A stretch of 64,000 nucleotides of DNA from Dryobates pubescens (lineage: Eukaryota > Chordata > Aves > Piciformes > Picidae), in contig NC_071615.1 of assembly GCF_014839835.1 (NCBI RefSeq), positions 62,001-126,000 on the forward strand, written 5' to 3'. The number at the start of each line of letters is the position of its first letter. The stretch's first letter is position 1. Below are positions 54,501 through 64,000 of the stretch, in pieces. The translations under genes and the position numbers were made by a program. The notes under the pieces were generated by a model that was not told the DNA's origin, did not search any database, and was given only the letters and a program-made list of their open reading frames with translations.

Positions 54501-54915
54501 TTCACAGACTGCATTGGGTGGGAAGGGACTCTCCAAGGGCATCTTGTCCAACCCCCTGCAGGCAGCAGGGACTCCTCCAACCAGAGCAGGCTGCCCAGGG
54601 CCACATTGAACCTGATCCTGAATTTCTCCAGGGATGGGGCCTCAACCACAGCCCTGGGCAACCCGTCCTAGTGTCTCACCACCCTCAGTGTGAAGATCTT
54701 CATCCTAATGTCCAACCTAAATCTGTCCTGCTCCAGTTTCAAACCACTGCCTCTCGTCCTTACCAACACCAAACCCAACAGCTCAGTGCAGCCTCAGGAA
54801 GATCCTTCAGCCCTTAGCTTCCAGACACCCAGAGAGGAGGTGGGAGCTGTAGCAGGGGGTCACAGGGACATACCTGCAGCTTTACCTTCACCCCATCCAC
54901 CATCAGCACCTTATT
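51567..54915 (-). CDS. RAB26: RAB26, 3' seven exons (switch II to prenylated C-terminus)
   Basis: Exons: 54915-54874, 54413-54347, 53512-53460, 53036-52971, 52833-52777, 52404-52328, 51669-51567 (stop TAA). They total 465 nt and encode 154 residues in continuous phase. RAB26 is a Rab GTPase linked to secretory and synaptic vesicles and to autophagy. Visible: [14 protein letters not shown], the G3 box WDTAGQE with switch II, the split G4 box GNK|VDS, the G5 box ETSAK, and a C-terminus ending GCCRS with adjacent cysteines for geranylgeranylation. The C-terminal string KLHDYVKKE separates it from its closest paralogue RAB37. The exons for the N-terminus, P-loop (GDSGVGKT) and switch I are not found before 64000. 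The intron upstream of 54915 is therefore at least 9 kb, or those exons are missing from the assembly. Confidence 0.95.
51845..52260 (+). mobile_element. CR1 3' half in the last RAB26 intron
   Basis: From a reversed-to-gene GATTGAAGTTGCTGAGGGGC start to CATGCTGGCATTCTGTGATA. It ends about 70 nt from exon 52404-52328. Confidence 0.88.
53615..54180 (-). mobile_element. CR1 3' half in a RAB26 intron
   Basis: AATGATGACACAATTGTTTG start. The reversed remnant [18 protein letters not shown] lies near 53920. It covers much of the 0.8-kb intron. Confidence 0.9.
54495..54775 (-). mobile_element. CR1 3' end in a RAB26 intron
   Basis: TTCACAGACTGCATTGGGTG start. It occupies more than half of the intron between exons 54915-54874 and 54413-54347. 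Confidence 0.85.
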
Positions 54916-55424
54916 CTGAAAGAGAAGAGAAAGGTTGATGAACAGTGAGTGGGACACTGAGGATCTCAGGAAGACCTCTTGGGCACCCTGGCCTCCCATC
55001 CCAGGGGGTGTTTGCTCTCGAGGCCTCGGGCTGACCTCAGCTCCCCACACATTGATCCCCACACCTGTGCCACCTGCAGCGTGGAGCAGCCAGAAGATAA
55101 CTGAAGATCATTCCCTGGGTCTGCTGCAAGCTGCATCTCTTTGAACACTTCAGTCCTCACGTCAGCAGGCTTGGGAGACCTCTGGCAATGAAGGAAGGAG
55201 CAGCAGCATCCCACCTCCACAAGACACAGCCAACAGCTCCATATGAAAAACCTCTCTCCTCCCTGCTGTTGGAACCCATTTTTCTCCCAGTGAGCACCAC
55301 TTTCTCTCTGCTTTGTTGTGTTTTTTCCCGTTTTGCTTGTTTTGGACAGGAAAGGTGGCAAGGAGGAGGTGAGGGGGCAGTGCCTCTCCATGCTGCTTCG
55401 CAGGGTTGTCCCCAGATCACCACA

Positions 55425-55630
55425 TGCCAGGATGGTGGGGCTGGAAGGGACCTCTGGAGATCATCCAGCACAAACCCCCTGCTAAAGCAGGGCACCCACA
55501 GTAGCTTGCCCAGGGTCACAGTGGCCAGGTCTCAGTTTGGAATCCCTCCAGAGAAAGAGACTCCACAGCCTCTCTGGGCAGCCTGCTCCAGGGTTCCAAA
55601 GCCAACAGGAAGCTTTTTGTGACTTCATGG
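55425..55630 (-). mobile_element. CR1 3' end
   Basis: CCAGGATGGTGGGGCTGGAA start with the CCCCCTGCTAAAGCAGGGCA segment; same subfamily as the 38912 tail. Confidence 0.88.
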
Positions 55631-56223
55631 AGCACATCATGACTGAGCTGGGAGCTGTGCAGGGCCATGGGGTGCCCATCAGTGCCCCTCTGGGTGCCTG
55701 TGCCAGACAGTGGGGGCAGGGGATGGATCCTGACCACATCACAGAGCAACCACTGGCCCAACAAGCTACACCAGGCTCTCCAAAGATGAGATACAATCCT
55801 AAAGATCCAGAGGAAGAAGGAGCAGAGAAGAGATTGATTTGCCTGCTAAACCCAGAGGAATTAACCTGGTAAGCAGCAGAACATGATGAAAACACAGCCA
55901 GGGACCCTGCTGTCTGCTTCTCATGACCAGTTCAAATCCTCTTTGCTCCAGAGCAGGTGTGGGATGCTCTCCCTAGCATACAGACAGCCTGACCCCAGAT
56001 GGGCTTCACCAGCTCAGCCCCATTCCCCATCTTCCCCAGCAGCAGCCAGCAGGAGCACAGCCTCTGTCCCGGATTACTCCACCCAGCGCTGGACACGCCA
56101 CCAGAACCCTCCTGGGCAAACAGTGGTACAGAGGTGCCAAGAGCCATCCCTGTATGTCCCACAGCACTCAGCACCAAGTACCAGGCACCTCAGGGTTCTG
56201 GCACCCAGTGTTGTCCCACCAGG

Positions 56224-56670
56224 ATCATAGAATGACAGAATTGTTTCCGTTGGAAGAGACCTCTAAGCTTATCCAGTCCAACCATCAGCCCAACACCACC
56301 ATGGCCATAAACCATGTTCCAAACCATGGCCACACATTTCTTGAATACCTCCAGGGATGGGGACTCCACCACCTCCCCGAGAAGCCTGTTCCAATCCCTG
56401 ATCACTGTGGCAGCAAAGTAATTGCTCCTCATGGCCAACCTAACCCTCCCCTGGCACAATTTCAGGTCATTTCCTCTCCTTCTAAAACCTAACACTACGA
56501 AGAGACCAACCCCACCTGGCTCCAGCCTCCTCTCAGGGAGCTGCAGAGAGCAATGTCTCCCCTCAGCCTTCTCTTCTCCACACTGAACACCCCCAGCTCC
56601 CTCAGCTGCTCCTCCCCAGACCTGTTCTCCAGACCCTTCACCAGCCTCATTGCCCTTGAATGGTGCCAGC
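56224..56670 (-). mobile_element. CR1 3' half
   Basis: ATCATAGAATGACAGAATTG start. Closely related to the copy at 26217 (shared LKLCQGRVRL.MRSN-like remnant). Confidence 0.93.
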
Positions 56671-58230
56671 AAGGCTCTTTGTGGCTGTTTGTGTTGTTTC
56701 TAACAGGGCAGAGGAGCATCTTTGCTCCTACACATCAACGGTGGCCCAGCATGGAAGGGATAGGCAAGGAGGGGAGGGCAGGAAGAAGGCAGAGCACTGA
56801 ACCTGCAGCATCTGCTGCAGTCAGCTCAGGGGAGACAGTAGTGGGCTATAAATAACTTCAAAGGTAGCGACTGGGGTGAGGGAGAGGAGCAGGAGTGATT
56901 CACAGCCCAGGAGTGATGAAAATCAGCAGCCAGGCTGCTGAAAAGGGTTGGGGCAGCAGCCAGGAGCTCAGGACCCATGCATGATGCTGAGGCTTTTCCC
57001 AGCACATGAAACTGGGCCTGCTGAAGGCCTGAAGTGCTTAAACCTGAGGGTCCTCACTGCTGCAAGGTGCTCCCCAGCCTCCAGCATCTCCTCATGAGCC
57101 ATTCCCAGGGTGGAAACACTCATCACAGTGAACAATGCTGAGGAAGTCCAAGCAGAGGAGCTGCATGAGAACCACACTTCCAGGCACCAGTTTCACCAGT
57201 GCTTTCCACAAGAGGTCCACTTTCTGAGCTCAGCTTACCCAGCAAAACCCCAGGTCCTAGCTACATGTCCCAGAGCTGCACCAGCAGGGAGCCCTGGGCT
57301 CCACACCCGTGCGGTGCTCATCCAGCCATCATTCCCAGCTAGCAGCAACCAGCTGCTGCTGCCACCTGCCAGGGACCACACGAGGGAGGATGTGTCAAGA
57401 GCTGCAGAGGAAGGAGACCACTCTACATCTCCCCATTGACGCTGGAGTGCTCCAGATCCTGGCACCAGCAGCTCTCAGAGGGGACGCTTGGTTTGCTGGA
57501 TGGTGAGAAGGGATGAGGACACTGAGAGCTTCATCTTAAAGGCAGCACCAAACAAGTGTCCTTCATCACACAGCCCCAGGGCTGCAACAGCCCCTCCAAC
57601 TTGGAGGAGACCATGCACCGAGAGGGGGCTGTGCCCAGGGACATGTCCATGTCCCCACCATGGCCATGCTCCATGGATGACCAGCCACTGAGAGCAGGAG
57701 ACAGGAAGAACATGGCTCCAGCTCCAAGCACAGACCAGTGACCATGAAGCATCTGGTGAGCAGCTGAAAAAGCTGAAGCTCCAGTGCTGCACCTCATGTC
57801 TTGACCTCCACTTCAGAAGCTTAGTTAAAAGCAAAGCTGGCAGCAGCAGGCTTCAGACTAATTACCACTGACCTACATTTCAGAAGGGGAAAACATCAAA
57901 CCTTAATTAAAGGCTGCACATGGACCCACGTGCTACTGGGCCAGGCTGAGAAAAACTGCATCCCCTGGGGTTTAGGTGTGGAGCTGAGCAGGGTTTCAGG
58001 GAGGAGCTGCAGAGACGTTCCTGCAAGCAGGAGCTACAGCTGGAGCTATCCAAAGCAGCAGCTGCTGCCTGCACCCCTGCCTGCATCCCCTGAGCAAAAG
58101 GTGGGCAGAGTGGGATGGGCAAAGGCAGAGGGCTGCTGCCAGCAGCACAACAGCTCCTGTCTGTGCCACATGAACCAGATGCCCAAGTCTGCCCCCACAC
58201 CAGAGCTCACAGATTTCCCAGCTTCAAATT

Positions 58231-58260
58231 ACTATTATTATTGCTATTGTTATTATTATT
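58231..58260 (+). repeat. (ATT)n-type microsatellite
   Basis: Interrupted TTA/ATT run of about 30 nt. Confidence 0.9.
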
Positions 58261-58824
58261 TAAGGAGCTGCAGCTCATGCTCACAGCCCTTCAGAGGCAC
58301 CGGCAGGGGGGTTAGTGACTGATAAGCATCCTAAGACAAAAAGAGGACGTGTGTCAGTCCCTGAAACATGAAATGTTCTCCCAGGGCTGAGGGGCAGGGT
58401 TGTGGGGGTTTGTTCTGCACCTTACACCGTTGAGTATGAGAGAGGCTGCCAGCAGCCCTTCCATCTTGCAGGAGGGGCACAAAATCCGCCCCTCAACTCT
58501 CCTGGCAGTGCCAGTTTTGCTTGTGTCCTTTTTCCTGGGGTGTTGACAATGTTCCTCAAATATCACCAAGCAGAGGCTGCAGTGGAATGCCCAGGGTGCC
58601 TTTGATGGAGGAACATGATGCTCCTAAGTGAAACAGTCCTCAGCATGTCAGACAAATAAAGTTGGAACCTTGCAGATGCCGGAAAAATTAAATTACCAAG
58701 CGCAGATGGTCCTCAATTAAAAGCAGAGTAATCAACACACCAGAGGCCACGCTGGCTGCAGCCCCAGCACCACCAGCCCCAGCAAGGGCAGCAGAACAAC
58801 CATGACGAAGACATTCTTTACAGG

Positions 58825-59020
58825 GAGGAAGGGGAGACACTGGAACAGGTTGCCCAGGGACTTGTGGCTGCCCCCTCCCTGGAGGTGTTCAAGGCCAGGC
58901 AGGATGAGGCCTTGAGCAGCCTGAGCTGATGGGAGGTGTCCCTGCCCCTGGCAGGGGCTTGGAGCTGGACAAGCTTTGAGATTCCTTCCAGCCCAAACCA
59001 TTCCAAGATTCCATGACTGA
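58825..59020 (+). mobile_element. CR1 tail
   Basis: GGAGGAAGGGGAGACACTGG to CCATTCCAAGATTCCATGAC. Confidence 0.88.
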
Positions 59021-59057
59021 TTTGGAGGCTCCCAAAAAAGTGCACCCTGTGATGGAT

Positions 59058-59340
59058 GATCACAGAATCGTAGAACTGCTTGGGTTGGAAGAGGCCTCTA
59101 AGATCATCAAGTCCCAGTGTCAAGCCAACACCACCGTGGCCATAAACCAAGGCCCCAGGTGCCACGGCCACAGTTTCTTCAACACCTCCAGGGGTGGGGA
59201 CTCCACCACCTTCCTGGGCAGCCTCTGCCAGTCCCTGACCACTCTTACAGCAAAAAAAATGTTCCTCATGTCCAACCTAAACCTCCCCATAATTTCAGGC
59301 CATTTCCTCTTGTTCTATATCCTCTTGTTCACCTACAGAA
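59058..59340 (-). mobile_element. CR1 3' end
   Basis: GATCACAGAATCGTAGAACT start, TTGGGTTGGAAGAGGCCTCT tail. It points toward the previous copy, leaving only about 40 nt between the two tails. Confidence 0.9.
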
Positions 59341-59674
59341 TCAGAGATGCCGCCCCCCCAACCAAGGTGCCCCTATGCTGCTCTTGGATCAATTTTCAGC
59401 GGCTGTGTTTGAGCAATGCCACTCGCCTGGTCCACGGGGTCCCCACAGTGCCACTGAACCATACTGGGAGCAACTGGCACATCCTGGCAGATCCACTGAC
59501 ACCTGAGCCCACAGCATGGAAAGCAGCAGCATAGCACAGGGTCAGCCCTTGCAGGACAATCTGGCATCTCCATGCATTAACTCATTAATTAAAGCCTTAA
59601 AAAGTAAATTGGATACATGGATTAACTCACTTCCAAATTAATCTGACAAATGGAAAGCTGCTGGCTGACACCAT

Positions 59675-60115
59675 CAGAGAATCACTGCACAATTGTTTGG
59701 GTTGGAAGAGACCTGTAAGATCACCAGGTCCAACCCTTACCCCAGCACTGCCAGGGCACCACTGAACCATGGCCCTCAGCACCACAGCTCCAGGGCTTTG
59801 AAACTCCTCCTGGGATGAGGACTCCACCACTGCCCTGGGCAGCCTGGTTCAGGCCTTGACAACCCTTTTGGGGAGGAAATTTTTCCTCATGTCCAACCTA
59901 AACCTCCTCTGGAGCAACTTGAGGCCAGTTCCTCTTGTCCTGTCACTTGTTCCTTAGGAGAAGAGACCAACTCTCACCTGGCTCCTCAGGGAGTTGTAGA
60001 AAGCCAGAAGGCCTCCCCTCAGCCTTGTCTTCCCCAGGCTGAACAACCCTGCTTCCCTCAGCTACTCCTCAGAGGACTCCACCATTCTGGCTCCAACCAC
60101 GGAACCCCCACCCCA
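59675..60115 (-). mobile_element. CR1 3' half
   Basis: AGAGAATCACTGCACAATTG start. The CAACCCTTTTGGGGAGGAAA segment is shared with the 39058 and 53615 copies. Confidence 0.9.
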
Positions 60116-60734
60116 GCTTCCCTGTGCCTTTGAAGACTGCTGGCTTCAGGAGCACCTACCAACACCCACCGACCAAAGCATCCTTCTGTGTGGGTGGCTG
60201 CTGTGTGGCACAGCTGCAGCCCAGCATGAGTGAACCCAAACAGGGGGCTGGAGGGATGCTGCGAGACCCCTGCCCAGTGCCAAGGCAAGATCTGGATCCA
60301 ACGCCCCACTTGGCAAAGCCCAGGGAGCCCCTTGCCTCCACCGGCACAAAGCCAGTGCCAGGAGAAGCTGTGATGCAGTTGTGGTGGAGCTGCAGCAGGC
60401 AGACAAACAATCAGCACCTCCCCAAGTGGCTGTAAAAACAGATGAAGGATCAATATGGAGAAGTGCCCAAAGCAGCAGGACACTGCATCCAAGCTGCTCA
60501 TTAGTCTCCCAGAGTTTTCCCACACACACGTGTCACTGCCGGCAAGCTGCTCCTGGCAGCTCAGAGTCTTCTCCAGCCTCAGCAGCCTGGCTCAGGGACA
60601 GCCTGGTCATTTGCCAAGGTCATGGCTTGAAAAGCAGCCTCAGCTTTTCTCCCTCTGAAAACTTGGTCCCTCTAAACTGAAGGAGAAAGTTTCCTTTTCA
60701 TCTGAGACAATGAAAAGCCACCAAACCCAAAAGC

Positions 60735-61055
60735 TAACCAAGACAAGCGCAGGGTCCAGCACCTGGAGGGGAACAACCTCCTGCAGCAGGACAGGGGAGG
60801 GTGACCTGCTGGGAAGCAGCTGTGGGGAGAAGGACCTGGGAGTGCTGGGGCACACCAAGTTCCCCATCAGCCAGCAAGGTGCCCTCCTGGCCAAGAAAGC
60901 AAATGGTGTCCTGAAGTGAATGAAGAAGAGTGTGGCCAGCAGGTCAAGGGAGGTTCTTCTCCCCGTCTACTCTGCACTGGTGAGGCCACATCTGGGGTCC
61001 TGGGTCCAGCTGTGGGCTCCCCAGTTCAAGAGAGACAGGGAACTACCCATCCTGA
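60735..61055 (+). mobile_element. CR1 internal fragment, no tail
   Basis: ORF2 remnants: CGEKDLGVLGHTKFPISQQGALLAKKANG and [22 protein letters not shown]-like strings, read in pieces across frames. It stops near 61055 without the 3' end. Confidence 0.85.
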
Positions 61056-61744
61056 GGAACACACTATCTCCCCAGCCCATGGTCTCCATGTGGGCATGGA
61101 TCCACCCCTCACGTCCATGGGCACCGCAGCCCCTTCCCACACCCTGCAACTCCCCCAGGGATGTCTGCAGGAGCAGGCTTTGTCAAGCACCCAGTGACCA
61201 TCTCCCCAGCTGCCAGCTCTGCAGAGAATGAGACTCAAGGCTCTTGCTGGAGCAGACACAGCAGAGAATCAGGGACATATCAGCTGCTGTTCACATCAGG
61301 CTGCACATAAAAGACTTTGCTGGCAAGCTGCAGAGATTCCTGTCTTAGGTACAGATTAGAGCTAAGAGGATCTGGGGAAGATCACACAGTTTGAAATCAA
61401 GTCATGCTCTACTTCTTGGCATTGCCCAGGGCACCCATGTCCTGCAGCCACCCAGTTCTGGATGCTGGTGGAGCAGCAGCTTGGTGACTTTGCTGCTCCA
61501 GCCCAGCAAGTAAGTGTCCTGGGATGATCAAGGACACAGTTCCCTGAAGGAGGCACAGGCAGACGAGACTCACACCACTGGTGCTTTTAAACCTAATGGG
61601 GCTGCTCAGGCTCATGCCAACAGGCAGGAGAGGTAGCCAAGCCAAGCTTTTGGATACCTCCATCACACTGAAACAAGCCTGTGAACAGCCCCAGAAATGG
61701 AGATTCCAACCTTAAAGCCCCACAGGATAGGATCTGCCAGAGCC

Positions 61745-62235
61745 ACCCCAGAGACAGGAGCTGCTCTCTCTGGGCTCTCAGACTCAGGGCTCTGAGCCCC
61801 AGGGCTCTCAGCCTTTGCTCCTCACAGAGCTGCTCCAGGCCCCTCAGCATCTTCATAGCCTCCACTGGACTCTTTCCAGCACTTCTCTGTCTCTCTTGAA
61901 CTGGATCCAGGACTCCACATGAGGCCTCTCTAGGGCAGAGGGGAAGAAGAGTCTCCCTTGACCTGCTGGTCGCAGTCTTCTTCCTGCACTCCAGGACACT
62001 ATTTGCCTTCTTGGCCACGGGGGCACATTGCTGGCTCACAGGGAACTTGTTGTTCCCCAGCACTCCCAGGTGCCTCCCTGCAAAGCTGCTTCCCAGCAGG
62101 TCACCCTCACCTGGGGGTGCAGGGGGTTACTCCTCCCCAGTTGCAGGACCCTACACGTGCCCTTGCTGAACTCCATAAGGTTCCTCACCCCAACCCTCCA
62201 GCCTGGCCAGGTCTTACCAGGTGCCAGCATAGATT
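61745..62235 (-). mobile_element. CR1 internal fragment
   Basis: Reversed ORF2 remnants including [20 protein letters not shown] and LGNNKFPVSQQCAPVAKKAN. The 3' tail is missing. Confidence 0.85.
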
Positions 62236-63967
62236 GATGGGAGTCAGCAGGACAGCTACAGCCCATCCCTGCAGCTCCCAGCACAGGGTTGGATCCTAGG
62301 AAGGTATGAAAGCCATGGCCATGTCCCTTCTCCCCACCCAGTGGTGGTCTGCAGCAGCTCTCCCCTACCTGGTTGCATCACACAACCCCTTCCTTCCATC
62401 CTTTTTCTTGTCCCTGCTTTAGAACAGAGAAGATCTTGTTAAACATATCCAGGATGACTCCTAAACCAGCAGCCTTGGAAACAAAGGGGGCAGAGATGGC
62501 TTCTGCTGATCTGTACCAGCACCTGGAGTAAGTAAGGTGGACTTATTTATCTTCATTTTCCCCACCAAGGACACACCACTGCACTGCCAAGCAGAGGAGG
62601 AACCTCCAAGGAGCATTGCTGGTACGTCATTCATCATTCACAGCCAACACAGTGCCTGCCAGTGCCACCAGAAAGAAAAATGTGCCCCCAGCTGCTGTTA
62701 CCCAGGGAGCTGGTACTCTGCTCCAGCAGGCAAGTGAAGCCTCCCATCGGTTTTCCTGTCAAAGAAGCCAGTCCCTGTCTCAGGAGTGCTGCTGTGCCCA
62801 GTGCTCTGCCCACAGCAGCCTGAGGGGTGTCAGGGGATGAGCTCGGCAGCGCTACTGCCCACCAGCCACCCAGGTTTGTACCCTCTGCTTCACCCTTGTC
62901 CAAGCCCTGGAGATAGCAGGCAGCCCCACTCCCACATGCTCCATCCTCTGCCACCTCCAAGCATGACAGATAGGATGATCCCTGCACAGAAGCAGCCCCA
63001 GACATGGTGGGGACATGATTTGGACCATCCTGCTTGTTTCCAGGCACAAGGTCCCCATGAACCACACTTCAGCTGTCTCATTTCCAGCACAAAACCTGTC
63101 CCAACTCAGAAGGTGTTTAACTGATTTGGTCCCAGAGCAGCCAGGCAATGATGGTTCTCATGGAAGAGAAATCCACCAGGAAACACCCAGTGAGGGGACC
63201 CCCAGCCCAGCAGAAAGGGCCTGGGGGGCTGCAAGCCCATTCCTCCTCCAGGAAAATTAGGAATAATTAATTTTTCCTGGTGTTAAGCTTGGTCCAAATG
63301 TTTTCCATTGACCAGTCCCAGTCTGGAGAACATTATAACCTGGTTTCGGAGCTCCAAACCATCCTCCTGGGCAGTTCATCCACCCCTGGCATGATCCCAG
63401 CCACAGCTCTCCTGAAGGCAGAAGGGTCACTGCTGGGAGAAAGGTGCTGCTGAGAAAGGCTCTCCTGTGCGCCATCAGCCGGACCTACAACTGCAGCCAG
63501 AGGAACACCTGGGCTTCTCCAGAGCAGCAAACTGGCACCAAAGGGATGGAAACCTGCCCAGAGTTTCAGGGCAGACTTTGCAACCCAAAGTAAAGCCCAT
63601 CAGGTCTGACCACCCAGCAGCAAGCATCCCAGCAGCAGGAACAAGCTGTCTTCTGCAGACAGTGCTGCAAACAGAGCACTTCTCATCCCTGACAACAAAA
63701 TCATCACCCCCAAAGGGCTGACAGATGAAGCTGGAGCTGCTTCTCACACACAAACACTTCACCTGCAGCTTCAGCAGACAGCTCCTGTAAGCTGGCACCT
63801 TGCTGAGCAGCAGATCCAAGCCCAGCTGAAGCCTTCAAAGGTTCTGAGGAAGAGAGAGACCCCAAAGCTCTAATGAGATGTTCTGAAGTCTGTACAAATC
63901 CAGGAAGACTTTGGGAATGACACGTGCTAGGTCTTGGTGCTCAGTGACACCCCCAGACCCAGTCAGA

Positions 63968-64000
63968 GAATAGAATAGAATAGAATAGAATAGAATAGAA
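63968..64000 (+). repeat. (GAATA)n pentanucleotide repeat at the window edge
   Basis: More than six perfect GAATA units run into the right edge. The array probably continues past 64000. Confidence 0.95.

Larger units (their letters stand above)
54916..64000 (-). other. Presumed RAB26 intron
   Basis: The region upstream of the first visible RAB26 exon. Searching the - strand for a P-loop or switch I exon (GDSGVGKTC, STVGIDFR) gave nothing. CR1 pieces and a few microsatellites are listed separately. The unique blocks 56671-58224, 61056-61744 and 62236-63966 show no exon or RNA gene I can support. Confidence 0.6.

Overview
The window is nuclear DNA from a bird. Three vertebrate genes can be read exon by exon: the 3' half of CASKIN1 (+ strand), all of TRAF7 (- strand) and the 3' half of RAB26 (- strand). 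From memory this matches the human 16p13.3 order RAB26 - SNHG19/SNORD60 - TRAF7 - CASKIN1. The intergenic DNA is packed with CR1 LINE 3' fragments. I count more than 40, about 15-16 kb or a quarter of the window by eye. That exceeds what I would expect in chicken or a songbird and points to a CR1-rich lineage such as Piciformes (woodpeckers) or relatives. The lineage guess is inference.

Layout. 1-14.77 kb: CASKIN1, with its ankyrin and SH3 exons off the left edge. The window holds the exon with the CASK-binding motif, the tandem SAM exons, a 2.1-kb exon for the proline-rich region, the conserved C-terminal tail and a 2.5-kb 3' UTR. Upstream of these lies an unrecognised 216-nt open exon candidate (1450-1665). 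It keeps the reading frame and follows a large CT-rich tract. 14.77-15.12 kb: a short gap between two convergent genes, holding a 31-nt minisatellite. 15.12-45.35 kb: TRAF7, 20 coding exons (669 residues) plus a non-coding first exon. 45.2-45.7 kb: a divergent promoter with two ACTACAA-type (ZNF143-like) motifs, five CCAAT boxes and a TATA box. 45.67-about 47.85 kb: a small 5'TOP-type snoRNA host gene. Its first intron carries a box C/D snoRNA that I assign to SNORD60. 49.0-64.0 kb: RAB26, seven 3' exons encoding switch II to the prenylated C-terminus. The exons for the P-loop and switch I are not seen and are probably beyond the right edge.

The genes do not form a functional pathway. CASKIN1 is a presynaptic CASK scaffold, TRAF7 a RING/WD40 E3 ligase in MEKK3/JNK signalling, and RAB26 a vesicle GTPase. 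What unites them is conserved synteny, a convergent 3' pair (CASKIN1/TRAF7) and a divergent promoter pair (TRAF7/snoRNA host). I found no retroviral or other viral fossil, no CRISPR array, no tRNA and no bacterial-type system. The best leads for something undescribed are the CASKIN1 cassette-exon candidate and the overlapping uORF at the TRAF7 start codon.
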